Positions 6,759 through 14,498 of a stretch of DNA of 64,000 nucleotides are shown here, one piece after another. Location of the stretch: the NCBI RefSeq assembly GCF_014154935.1, contig NZ_JACEHH010000033.1, positions 36,636 through 100,635 of the forward strand. Direction: 5' to 3'. Source of the DNA: Stieleria mannarensis (GTDB lineage: Bacteria > Planctomycetota > Planctomycetia > Pirellulales > Pirellulaceae). How positions within the stretch are numbered: position 1 is the stretch's first letter; every line of letters begins with the position of its first letter. The notes beneath the pieces were generated by a model. It was not told the origin of the DNA, searched no databases, and saw only the letters and a list, made by a program, of their open reading frames with translations. Made by a program: the position numbers and the translations under genes.

Positions 6759-9700
6759 TCAACGCGGGTCGCGGTTGTTGGTCGGCGGCCCGCCGGGGCG
6801 TGGAGGCGTTTGCGGAGCGTTTGATTCGCCGGCCCCGTTTCCGCCGAAGGCCTTGAGCGCGTTTTGGATCGATTTTTCGCTGGTGTTTCCCGAGAGCGAG
6901 ATGATCTGCATGTCGCCGGCCGGTTTGGCGGCCAGGTCCAGTTTGTGGATCATTTCCACGACCAGATCCAGCAGCGGTTCACCTTCGGCGCTGACCAACA
7001 GTGTGTTTCCGACCATGTCGACGCCCATCGATAGTTTTCCTTTGAAGGAGAAATCGACATCGCCGCCGTCACGCCCGTTGTCGCCGTCGACCAGACCGCT
7101 GCCCTGGCGTTCACGTCCGGAGTTTTTTTCCTCCCCGCCCGGAGCGCCACCACCTCCGCCGCCACCCCGTCCGCCCTTGGCGAACGTCTTGTCGTTGCTG
7201 CTGAGCAGATCGCGGTAGGCTTCTTTGACCGTTTCGGCGATCGTTTCGGCACTGCCGAATTCGACGTTCACCAATTTGGTGTAGCGCATGCGGCGTTTAT
7301 TGACCGGCTCGGCGACATCCCACAATTCGATCAATTCGCTGATCGTGCGCAGTTGTGACGACGTCGCGCCGCTGACGACGATGGTGTTGGTGTCGGGGTC
7401 GTAGACGAATCGCAGTTCGTTGTTTTTTTCCAGCCCCTTCGGCCCGTCGTCGGACGAATCATCGAAGTCATAAAAGAAGTAGCGATAGAAACTGTCTGAG
7501 TCGTCGTCTTCTTCCTTGTCCTCAAAGTACTCCTCCAGATTCAATTGGATGTACCCGGCGGTCTGGTGCTTGATCTTGAACACGTGGTAGGGCCGTTTCG
7601 GCGGGGCGACCTGTAGCATCAGGTTTTCCAATCGATCGAGCGCTTTGGTGTCCGAGCCGAGCAGCAGCAGATTGCCGTCGTCATCCAACTGAATCTGGAT
7701 CGGCGGCGGATCGGAAGCCGAATCGTTTGCGGCGGAATCCGACGCGGAGGGTTTATGCGTTGCATCTGCGCCGCGATTGCCGAACAAGCGATCAAAATCC
7801 TTGGCCGATCGAATCGGTGACGTTTGGGGCGACGATTCGGTGGGCGTCTGCGGTTCCGGTTGCGACGCCGTGTCCGTCTCGGTCGCCGTCAACCGTTCTC
7901 CGTTGGTTGACAAGCTGGTGGCGACGCGATCGGCCGGTTTGAGGCTTTCGCTGTCGTCCGGGGAATCGTGTCGGGTTTCCAGATTGACATCCACGTCGGC
8001 CGATTCCTCGTCGTTTTCCTCCTCCGACGTGTCCTGTTCCTCACGCGCGATCGGGTCGACGAATTCGGAGGCGTCGGGCAATTCCAACGGGGCATCGGAC
8101 AACTGGGCCCACTGCTGTTTCAGTCGCAACAAGTACTGGTAGGTTTCCGGTGCGGAGGAGGCGTCGATGCGACGGACCGTGCGCGGGCTGCCTCCCGGCG
8201 GCGGTAATTCGCCCAGTTTGATCAGCAGGTTGCGGACCTGTTCCATTTCGGATTCGTTGGCCCACAGCAACACCTGACGAAACCGCGAGTTGGCTGCGAC
8301 GCGGAACTCGTCTTCGTCTTTGTCGTCTTCCTGTTGGTTGCCGTAGCCGTAGTAGTAGTACCGCCGCGAGTTGGATTGTTTGTCGTCGTCTTTGTCTTTC
8401 CCCATCAAGAACGAAATCGACTCGGCGACGTCGGCCGCTTCGAGCCGCCGCAGCTGCAGCACCTCGAATTGTCGTCCGCTGCCATCAAGCCGCTCGATCA
8501 GGCGGTCGATGATGTAGCGATCCGCCGCCGATCCGGAGACGATCAACGCCTTGTTGGTCTCATCGGCACGGATTCGCGTGGACGGTTCCAAGACATTCAT
8601 TTCGCCGATGATTTCGATCAGCTTTTCGGGATCGATCGAGGACAACCGAAAGACCTGCAGCCGCGATTCGATGTCCGAGAGTGATGTCAGGCCTTGCCCG
8701 GGCACGTCGATCCGGTTGATGAATTCGGTCGCGATCGCGATCCGATCGACCGGGGCGCGGATGAACACCGAGTTCTGACGCGTGTTGGCGACGATCGAGA
8801 TCTCCGGCTTCTTCGGCTGGGGAGTCGGTTTGCCGCCGCTTTGCCGAGCCATTTGTTGCATCATCGCCATCTGTTGCGGCGTCATCGGCGCGTTGGACTT
8901 CTTCTCGACCCCCAAGAATTCTTCCAGCATCTGTTTGGCCGTCTCGGCCGGGATGTAGCGCAAACGAAACTCCGGTGCGAGTGCGTCGCGGCTGGATTGG
9001 TTGCGTTCCTGTTCCAGCAGCGCCGCGACTTGACGCAGGTTGATCGCCGCGTCCATCGCTTCGATGCGATTGGTGGTCGTCAGCGCCGTCAGCCGTCCGT
9101 TGCTGCTGATCATCGGCTTGAGTTCCTCGGCCATCTTTTCGCTCGACAGCCAGCCGAGTTCCAGCGAGGCACGGACGAACGTGTGCGGCATCAATTCGGT
9201 CAATTCATCGACCGAGACCCGCGGCACCATCGCCGGATTGATGCCTTCGGTTTTCGCCACGGTGATCCCGCCGGGCATTTCCAACAGCGTGTAACCGCGT
9301 GCGAGCAAGTGGCGGTTGAACAGATCTTTCGTCTGGTCGACCGTGTAGCGGCCCGGCGATCGCAGGTTCACGCGGTCGGCCGGCAACTCTTGCCAATCCA
9401 ACGGCTGGTCGGCGATTTCCGCCAGCCACTGAACCAGTTCGATCCAGGGCTGGTTGCGGAATTGGAAAGCGACCTTTCCGTCGGCCCCGACGGTGGCTTT
9501 CAATTCCGCCGGATCCGCTTCGCCACCATCCTGGTCGCCGCGACGGATGACCTTCGGTTCGGGCGGTTTCTCGGCTTTGGCGTCCCCGTTCTTTTCCCCC
9601 GGCTTGCCGGATTCAGGTTTTTCGCCGGGTTTGGCGTTCGGGGCACCGGGAGGCGCGCCCGGAACAGCCCCGGGGGCGGGCATTGTCCGCGGCTTGCCAT

Positions 9701-9830
9701 CGGGCCCGACCACGGTGACCGTGGGGCCTTGGCCCCAAGTCTTCGGCGCCTGCGACAGACAAGCCGGCAGGGCGAATAGCAACAGGATCGGAAACGTCAG
9801 TTTCGGGAATGGATTTCGTCGTCGGGGCAC
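6759..9830 (-). CDS. Exported multi-domain secretin-like (GspD N-domain) protein
   Basis: A protein of about 1023 residues. I prefer the GTG at 9830 because it places a clean signal peptide (FPKLTFPILLLFALPACLSQ) at the N-terminus; an ATG at 9932 adds 34 Pro/Cys-rich residues. After a Gly/Pro/Lys linker come repeated secretin N-domain-like segments, e.g. RYIPAETAKQMLEEFLGV, VFRLSSIDPEKLIEIIGEMN, VLQLRRLEAADVAESISFLM and FKIKHQTAGYIQLNLEEYF. Each contains the family pattern of numeric-like 'NALIVSG' strands (TNKALIVSGSA, DTNTIVVSGAT). Acidic spacers separate them. No clear C-terminal secretin pore domain is visible; the end is Pro/Gly-rich. It is probably a periplasmic scaffold or secretin relative of the planctomycete envelope. 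It is the second secretin-related protein within 10 kb. Confidence 0.85.
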   Translation of the reverse strand: MPRRRNPFPKLTFPILLLFALPACLSQAPKTWGQGPTVTVVGPDGKPRTMPAPGAVPGAPPGAPNAKPGEKPESGKPGEKNGDAKAEKPPEPKVIRRGDQDGGEADPAELKATVGADGKVAFQFRNQPWIELVQWLAEIADQPLDWQELPADRVNLRSPGRYTVDQTKDLFNRHLLARGYTLLEMPGGITVAKTEGINPAMVPRVSVDELTELMPHTFVRASLELGWLSSEKMAEELKPMISSNGRLTALTTTNRIEAMDAAINLRQVAALLEQERNQSSRDALAPEFRLRYIPAETAKQMLEEFLGVEKKSNAPMTPQQMAMMQQMARQSGGKPTPQPKKPEISIVANTRQNSVFIRAPVDRIAIATEFINRIDVPGQGLTSLSDIESRLQVFRLSSIDPEKLIEIIGEMNVLEPSTRIRADETNKALIVSGSAADRYIIDRLIERLDGSGRQFEVLQLRRLEAADVAESISFLMGKDKDDDKQSNSRRYYYYGYGNQQEDDKDEDEFRVAANSRFRQVLLWANESEMEQVRNLLIKLGELPPPGGSPRTVRRIDASSAPETYQYLLRLKQQWAQLSDAPLELPDASEFVDPIAREEQDTSEEENDEESADVDVNLETRHDSPDDSESLKPADRVATSLSTNGERLTATETDTASQPEPQTPTESSPQTSPIRSAKDFDRLFGNRGADATHKPSASDSAANDSASDPPPIQIQLDDDGNLLLLGSDTKALDRLENLMLQVAPPKRPYHVFKIKHQTAGYIQLNLEEYFEDKEEDDDSDSFYRYFFYDFDDSSDDGPKGLEKNNELRFVYDPDTNTIVVSGATSSQLRTISELIELWDVAEPVNKRRMRYTKLVNVEFGSAETIAETVKEAYRDLLSSNDKTFAKGGRGGGGGGGAPGGEEKNSGRERQGSGLVDGDNGRDGGDVDFSFKGKLSMGVDMVGNTLLVSAEGEPLLDLVVEMIHKLDLAAKPAGDMQIISLSGNTSEKSIQNALKAFGGNGAGESNAPQTPPRPGGPPTNNRDPR

Positions 9831-10097
9831 CGCGAAAAACCGAGATCTGGGGAAGAGGGAAGGAGGTGGCGTGCAGCACCTTGCAGTATGACCGGGTGGG
9901 GGGGGCACGCACAAATCAATTGATGGCGTCATGGGGTAGACGATTGAATTTAGACAGTTTGTCTCTCGAAATGGGCTCGACGGAGAATTTTTGCCAAATA
10001 ATTTCCGGATGCCGGAATGCGTCGTGGTGTTTTGATCACCTGTGCTTTTCGAGGTCGATGCGGTTTTTCGGGCCTCCCCACCGTGCCGATGCCATGT

Positions 10098-10202
10098 GGT
10101 AGACCGGGTAAGAAGATTTCCGGGGCAAGAAAATGGTGGGATCCACGATCGATTCGATGAAACTCATTTTCCTGCCTCCAAAATCTTCCTACCTGTCCAC
10201 CC
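10098..10202. repeat. Imperfect inverted repeat with 37-nt arms
   Basis: The left arm (10098-10135, core AAGAAGATTTCCGGGGCAAG) and the reverse complement of the right arm (10165-10202, core GGAAGATTTTGGAGGCAGG) share most positions, separated by about 29 bp. It resembles a small non-autonomous mobile or REP-like unit. Confidence 0.65.
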
Positions 10203-10243
10203 AGCCACGGCGTCCTGTCATGTCGCTGGGGATCGGCGGCGAG

Positions 10244-10273
10244 GGGGCAGAATGATACGGGGCAGAATGATAC
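10244..10273. repeat. Tandem GGGGCAGAATGATAC units
   Basis: Two head-to-tail copies of a 15-bp unit. Inverted copies of the same core (ATCATTCTGCC) lie at 19998-20024, after topA. Confidence 0.8.
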
Positions 10274-10524
10274 GGGGCCCAGCACCGCTAGGTTACGCTC
10301 CGGGGGGGGGCCGGACGCTCGCGCAAACCGGCTGATGTCAAACGACTGGTCGATTAGGGGTTATGAACCGCACGGCCTGTGAGAAGGTTGCCGCGCCCGA
10401 GTGGTCAGAAAACCGGGCTACCACCTGTGCACCTGTTTTTGCTACGAGAACCGGTGGCAGGTGATGTGGCGTCCGAACGCGCGGTGCGTCGTCGCAGCGC
10501 CGGCCGAACGCGCCCACCCCACCA

Positions 10525-10556
10525 CTGTATGCCCACTCGGCTGTATGCCCACTCGG
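10525..10556. repeat. 16-bp perfect tandem duplication over the start codon
   Basis: CTGTATGCCCACTCGG occurs at 10525-10540 and again at 10541-10556. Each copy contains an ATG; only the second (10545) is in frame with the permease gene. The first copy is shifted by 16 bp and so is out of frame. Confidence 0.95.
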
Positions 10557-11732
10557 CTGACCCGTTACATCTTGGCGGAAATCATGAAGATTTTCGTCGT
10601 CGCCCTGATCGCTCTGACGTTGTTGATCTTGTTGATCGGCGTCGGTCGGACGCTGCTGCGCGAGGGGTTGGGGCCGGTCGCGATCGTCAAATTGCTGCCC
10701 TTTGTCTTGCCGATTGCGTTGCAGTTCGCGTTTCCGGCAACCGCGCTGTTTGCGGTGTCGTGTGTTTACGGGCGGATGGCGGGCGATGGTGAAGTGGCCA
10801 CGGTGAAGGCGTCGGGGATTTCGCCGCTGAAGATCCTGCAACCGGCCTTTGTGTTCGCCTTCTTGCTCAGCCCGTTCGCGGTCTACATGAGCGATCTGGC
10901 GGTGTCTTGGGGCCGTCCGGGCGTCAATCGGGTGGTGATGCTGTCGATCGAAGACATTGTTTATCGGAAAATGCGGAGCCAGTTGTCGTACACCGACGAA
11001 CGCTTTTCGATTCACGTCCAAGGCGTCGACGGCAAGCGGTTGGAATATCCCACGGTTACCGTGCACAGCGGCGGGACGCCGATGAAGCTGCAGGCCCGCG
11101 AGGGGCGGCTGACGCTGGATGTGGAGAATGAAACGCTGTTGTTGGAATTGACCGACAGCCGCTGGGATCGCGGCGGATCGATCCAGGGCATTGTGCCCGG
11201 CAAGACGGAGGTTCCGATCCCGCTTTCACGCTCGATGCGGACGCCTTCGCTAGAAGAGACTCGTCCCAGCGAGTTGCCGCTGAGTCTGATCCAGCATGAA
11301 CGATTGAGCCAAGATGCTCGCTCGCATGCGGCGGTCGGTGAATTGGCCGCCCACACCGGTTTTTCGATCCTGACCAGCCGCACCGAAGAGATCGCCGGGG
11401 CGGCCGGGCAGCACAAGTTCGCTCAATTGGAACAGAGCAAAAAACGATTGACGCGGCTGCGGATCGAGCCCTGGCGTCGCTGGGCCGAGGGGTTCAGCTG
11501 CTTCTTTTTCGTTTTCATCGGCGCGCCGCTGGCGATGATCGCTCGCACCAGCGACTACTGGACGACGTTCGGACGCTGTTTCCTGCCGACCCTGTTGCTC
11601 TACTATCCCCTGTTCATTCTGGGGCTCAATCAAGCCAAGGACGCGGTGATCCCACCCTATGGGGTCTGGTTGGGGAATGTAGCACTTGGCGCGATTGGGG
11701 TGGTTTTAGTCAATCGGGTCCGCCGCTACTAG
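10545..11732 (+). CDS. LptF/LptG (YjgP/YjgQ) family permease
   Basis: The 395-residue membrane protein starts MPTRLTRYILAEIMKIF, which is the usual N-terminus of the family. Three N-terminal membrane helices follow (about 12-35, 50-75 and 95-118), including FPATALFAVSCVYGRMAGDGE, a conserved region of LptF/G. A central beta-jellyroll periplasmic domain and three C-terminal helices (FFFVFIGAPLAMIARTS; LLYYPLFILGLNQAKDA; GNVALGAIGVVLVNRV) complete the fold. The family forms the inner-membrane part of the lipopolysaccharide export ABC transporter. Normally LptF and LptG are paired; no second copy or LptB lies next to it. I cannot decide between F and G. The start was chosen over an upstream in-frame ATG at 10401. 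Confidence 0.9.
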   Translation: MPTRLTRYILAEIMKIFVVALIALTLLILLIGVGRTLLREGLGPVAIVKLLPFVLPIALQFAFPATALFAVSCVYGRMAGDGEVATVKASGISPLKILQPAFVFAFLLSPFAVYMSDLAVSWGRPGVNRVVMLSIEDIVYRKMRSQLSYTDERFSIHVQGVDGKRLEYPTVTVHSGGTPMKLQAREGRLTLDVENETLLLELTDSRWDRGGSIQGIVPGKTEVPIPLSRSMRTPSLEETRPSELPLSLIQHERLSQDARSHAAVGELAAHTGFSILTSRTEEIAGAAGQHKFAQLEQSKKRLTRLRIEPWRRWAEGFSCFFFVFIGAPLAMIARTSDYWTTFGRCFLPTLLLYYPLFILGLNQAKDAVIPPYGVWLGNVALGAIGVVLVNRVRRY

Positions 11733-11851
11733 AAAAAGCGGTGGCGTGGGTCAGTGGCTGAAACGTGCGTCAGGATTAAACTTGGCGGCATTCCCGTTTC
11801 TTTTCTCGCCAGATACGCCCCCCGATTCTGGCCAGCCAACAAGGTCATTCG

Positions 11852-13183
11852 ATGTCTTCTGACTCTTGTCAGTCCCTGCTCCATTCGATCGCCCAGCGTA
11901 CCTGCACCGTCGGTGTGATCGGGCTTGGGTACGTCGGGCTGCCGTTGATTGATGCGTTCACCCATGCGGGATTCAAGTGTGTCGGGTTCGACGTGGATCC
12001 GAGCAAGGTGAAGAGCTTGCTGGGCGGAAAAAGCTACATCAAGCACATCGAAGACTCGAAAATTGCCGCCTGGATCGACAAGGGACGGTTCGACGCGACC
12101 GACGACATGCAGCGTTTGTCCGAGCCCGACGTGTTGTTGATCTGTGTTCCCACGCCGTTGGATTCGGCCCGCGACCCGGATCTAAAGTACGTTGTCGGGA
12201 CTTGCGAAGCGATCGCCAAGACGCTGCGCGGGGGCCAGTTGGTGGTGCTGGAAAGCACGACGTATCCGACGACAACCCGCGACGTGATGGTGCCGATTCT
12301 CGAGCAGAGCGGATTGACCGCGGGGAAGGACTTTTTTGTCGCCTACAGCCCCGAGCGTGAGGACCCGGGCAATCCGGATTTTTCTGCCGCCGGGATTCCC
12401 AAAGTGGTCGGCGCGATCAACGAAGACAGCCAGGCAGTTGCCGCAGCGCTCTATGAATCGGCGGTCGCCGGCGTGGTTCCGGTTTCCAATTGCGAGATCG
12501 CCGAAGCCGCCAAGGTTCTCGAGAACATTTACCGTGCGGTCAACATCGCGTTGGTCAACGAGTTGAAGGTGTTGTTTGATCAAATGGGTATCGACGTCTG
12601 GGAAGTCGTCAACGCGGCCAAGACAAAGCCGTTCGGTTTCCAAGCGTTCTATCCCGGCCCCGGGCTCGGCGGGCACTGCATTCCGATCGATCCGTTCTAT
12701 CTGTCTTGGTTGGCCCGCAAGCAGGGCTGCAATGCGCGTTTCATCGAACTGGCCGGCGAAGTCAATCGGGCGATGCCGGCCTACGTCGTCTCGCGCACCT
12801 CGGAGTTCCTGAACGAGTTTCGAAAACCCGTCAACGGCAGCAAGATTTGTTTGTTGGGCGTTGCGTACAAAAAGGATGTGGATGATCCGCGTGAAAGCCC
12901 CTCGTTTGAGCTGATGGAATTGTTGCTCCAGCAGGGCGCGGATCTGACCTACAGCGATCCGCACGTGCCGCATTTGCCGTCGATGCGACACTACGACCTT
13001 CCCGAAATGTACAGCCAGACGCTGACGCCGGAGTTCCTGGCGTCACAAGATGCGGTGTTGATCGCGACCGATCACACGGCATTTGATTACGACCAAATCG
13101 TCCGGCACAGTGCGCTGGTCGTCGACACCCGTAACGCAACCGCGGGCGTCACCGCGCACCGCGAACGCATACGTAAATGCTGA
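11852..13183 (+). CDS. UDP-sugar 6-dehydrogenase (UDP-GlcNAc/ManNAc type, WbpA-like)
   Basis: A 443-residue nucleotide-sugar dehydrogenase with the Rossmann motif GVIGLGYVGLP (about 21-31), the middle-domain segment EIAEAAKVLENIYRAVNIAL, and the catalytic Cys276 in GPGLGGHCIPIDPFYLSW. The C-terminal domain has GVAYKKDVDDPRESPS and ATDHTAFDY. These features place it with WbpA/WbpO/WecC-type UDP-N-acetylhexosamine dehydrogenases, not with UDP-glucose dehydrogenase. It performs the NAD-dependent four-electron oxidation of the C6 hydroxyl to a uronic acid for surface polysaccharide. The exact sugar is inferred. The glycosyltransferase gene begins 13 bp after its stop, so the two probably form an operon. 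Confidence 0.92.
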   Translation: MSSDSCQSLLHSIAQRTCTVGVIGLGYVGLPLIDAFTHAGFKCVGFDVDPSKVKSLLGGKSYIKHIEDSKIAAWIDKGRFDATDDMQRLSEPDVLLICVPTPLDSARDPDLKYVVGTCEAIAKTLRGGQLVVLESTTYPTTTRDVMVPILEQSGLTAGKDFFVAYSPEREDPGNPDFSAAGIPKVVGAINEDSQAVAAALYESAVAGVVPVSNCEIAEAAKVLENIYRAVNIALVNELKVLFDQMGIDVWEVVNAAKTKPFGFQAFYPGPGLGGHCIPIDPFYLSWLARKQGCNARFIELAGEVNRAMPAYVVSRTSEFLNEFRKPVNGSKICLLGVAYKKDVDDPRESPSFELMELLLQQGADLTYSDPHVPHLPSMRHYDLPEMYSQTLTPEFLASQDAVLIATDHTAFDYDQIVRHSALVVDTRNATAGVTAHRERIRKC

Positions 13184-13196
13184 CCCCGGTACTCCC

Positions 13197-14309
13197 ATGT
13201 ATGTCCTTGCGATCGAGCCGTATTATGGCGGCAGCCACCAAGCTTTCTTGGACGGCGTGACCGCCGGCAGTCGTCATCGCTGGTCGTTGGCGACGTTGCC
13301 CGCACGGCATTGGAAATGGCGGATGCGTTCGGCACCGGCCCAAATCGTTCCGATCGTTGCCGATCGGGTTCAATCTGATGGCATCCCCGACGTGATCCTG
13401 ACCAGTGACATGTTCGATCTGCCGACGTTCCTGGGGTTGGCATCCAGGCATGCGTCGTTCCGGCCGTGGCTGGTGGACGTTCCCGTGGTGACTTACTTTC
13501 ACGAAAACCAGTGGGCGTATCCGGTCGCGCCCGACGCCAATCCGGATCACCATTTCGGTTACACCAACCTGTTGACCGCCGCGGCGTCGACGACGTGTTG
13601 GTTCAATTCGGAATTCAATCGGCGAACGTTTTTTGACCTTTCGCGCGAATTCGTCGCGCGGATGCCCGATGCTCGAAACGCCATCGACATCGACGCGATC
13701 GAACGGACCAGCCACGTCGTTCCCCCGGGGTTTCATCCGCCGGCGCGGGCAGCGGTCAAACGCGATCGAGAGAAACACGCGGCCGAGGCGCCGATCCGAT
13801 TGGGGTGGGTCAGCCGATTCGAGCATGACAAGCGACCGGACCGCTTTCTCCAGTTGCTGGATCGTTTGATGACGTTGCAGGTCCGATTCGAGTTGGTGCT
13901 GTTGGGCCAGCGCGGGCGATCGAGCGAGGTGCTGGATGACATTCGCAAGCGGCACGCCGAGTCGATCCTGTTTGACGAATACGCCGAAACACGCGCCGAC
14001 TATGAAGCTCGGCTGGGTCAGATCGATGTGGTGGTTTCGACGGCCGAGCACGAGTTTTTTGGGATCGCGATGTGTGAAGCGATCTGGGCCGGTGCCGTCC
14101 CGGTCACCCCGAACGATTTAAGCTATGTCGAGTACATCCCCGAATCACTGCGTTACACCACGATCGACCTGGCCGCCGAGATCATCCAGGGCTTGCAGTC
14201 ACCGGCCGAGCGCGAGCGGTTGAGCGAACGCAGTCGCCGCCGGATCGAGGCCTACCGCATCGATCGCGTCGTTGAGCGGATCGATACGGCGCTGGAGTCG
14301 GTCGGCTGA
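13197..14309 (+). CDS. tRNA-queuosine alpha-mannosyltransferase-like (GTDC1/DUF3524) glycosyltransferase
   Basis: The 370-residue protein opens MYVLAIEPYYGGSHQAFLDG, matching the N-terminal motif of the DUF3524/GTDC1 family. It continues with LPARHWKWRMR, VTYFHENQWAYPV and FGYTNLLTAAASTTCWFNS, all hallmarks of that family. The C-terminal half is GT4-like (RLGWVSRFEHDKRPD, then VVVSTAEHEFFGIAMCEAIWAG). The vertebrate member GTDC1 is known as QTMAN, which mannosylates queuosine in tRNA-Asp. Whether bacterial homologues modify queuosine or another acceptor is an open question. The start ATG is immediately before the conserved motif; upstream in-frame codons overlap the dehydrogenase gene. No tgt or que genes are in the window, but a GDP-mannose synthesis gene lies at 48575. 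Confidence 0.88.
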   Translation: MYVLAIEPYYGGSHQAFLDGVTAGSRHRWSLATLPARHWKWRMRSAPAQIVPIVADRVQSDGIPDVILTSDMFDLPTFLGLASRHASFRPWLVDVPVVTYFHENQWAYPVAPDANPDHHFGYTNLLTAAASTTCWFNSEFNRRTFFDLSREFVARMPDARNAIDIDAIERTSHVVPPGFHPPARAAVKRDREKHAAEAPIRLGWVSRFEHDKRPDRFLQLLDRLMTLQVRFELVLLGQRGRSSEVLDDIRKRHAESILFDEYAETRADYEARLGQIDVVVSTAEHEFFGIAMCEAIWAGAVPVTPNDLSYVEYIPESLRYTTIDLAAEIIQGLQSPAERERLSERSRRRIEAYRIDRVVERIDTALESVG

Positions 14310-14378
14310 GGCTGGGAGAGGCTGGTTGAGGGGGCCAGGGAAGGCAAGGCCAATGAGGCATCAAGTTAAGCGAGCGAT

Positions 14379-14463
14379 TCATCGCTGAGTCGAATTCACC
14401 CTCCCCTCGCTACGCTCGACCCTCCCTGCCAGGGAGGGTGAATTCCCAATACCGCACGACCTA
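14379..14463. repeat. Short copy of the CCTCCC/GGGAGGG element
   Basis: Contains the right-hand part of the element: CCTCGCTACGCTCGACCCTCC, the CCAGGGAGGG palindrome and the CCGCACGACCT tail. It sits in the convergent gap between the glycosyltransferase and PpiD-like genes. Confidence 0.8.
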
Positions 14464-14498
14464 CTTCATGGAGGGTCTTGTCAAACCTCTCCCCTGTC

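Larger units (their letters stand above)
9933..10544. other. Intergenic region with inverted repeats
   Basis: No credible gene between the divergent secretin-like and LptF/G-type genes. It contains an imperfect inverted repeat (10098-10202), two tandem GGGGCAGAATGATAC units (10244-10273) and a 16-bp tandem duplication ending at the downstream start codon. Promoters for both divergent genes must lie here, but I cannot identify them. Confidence 0.6.
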
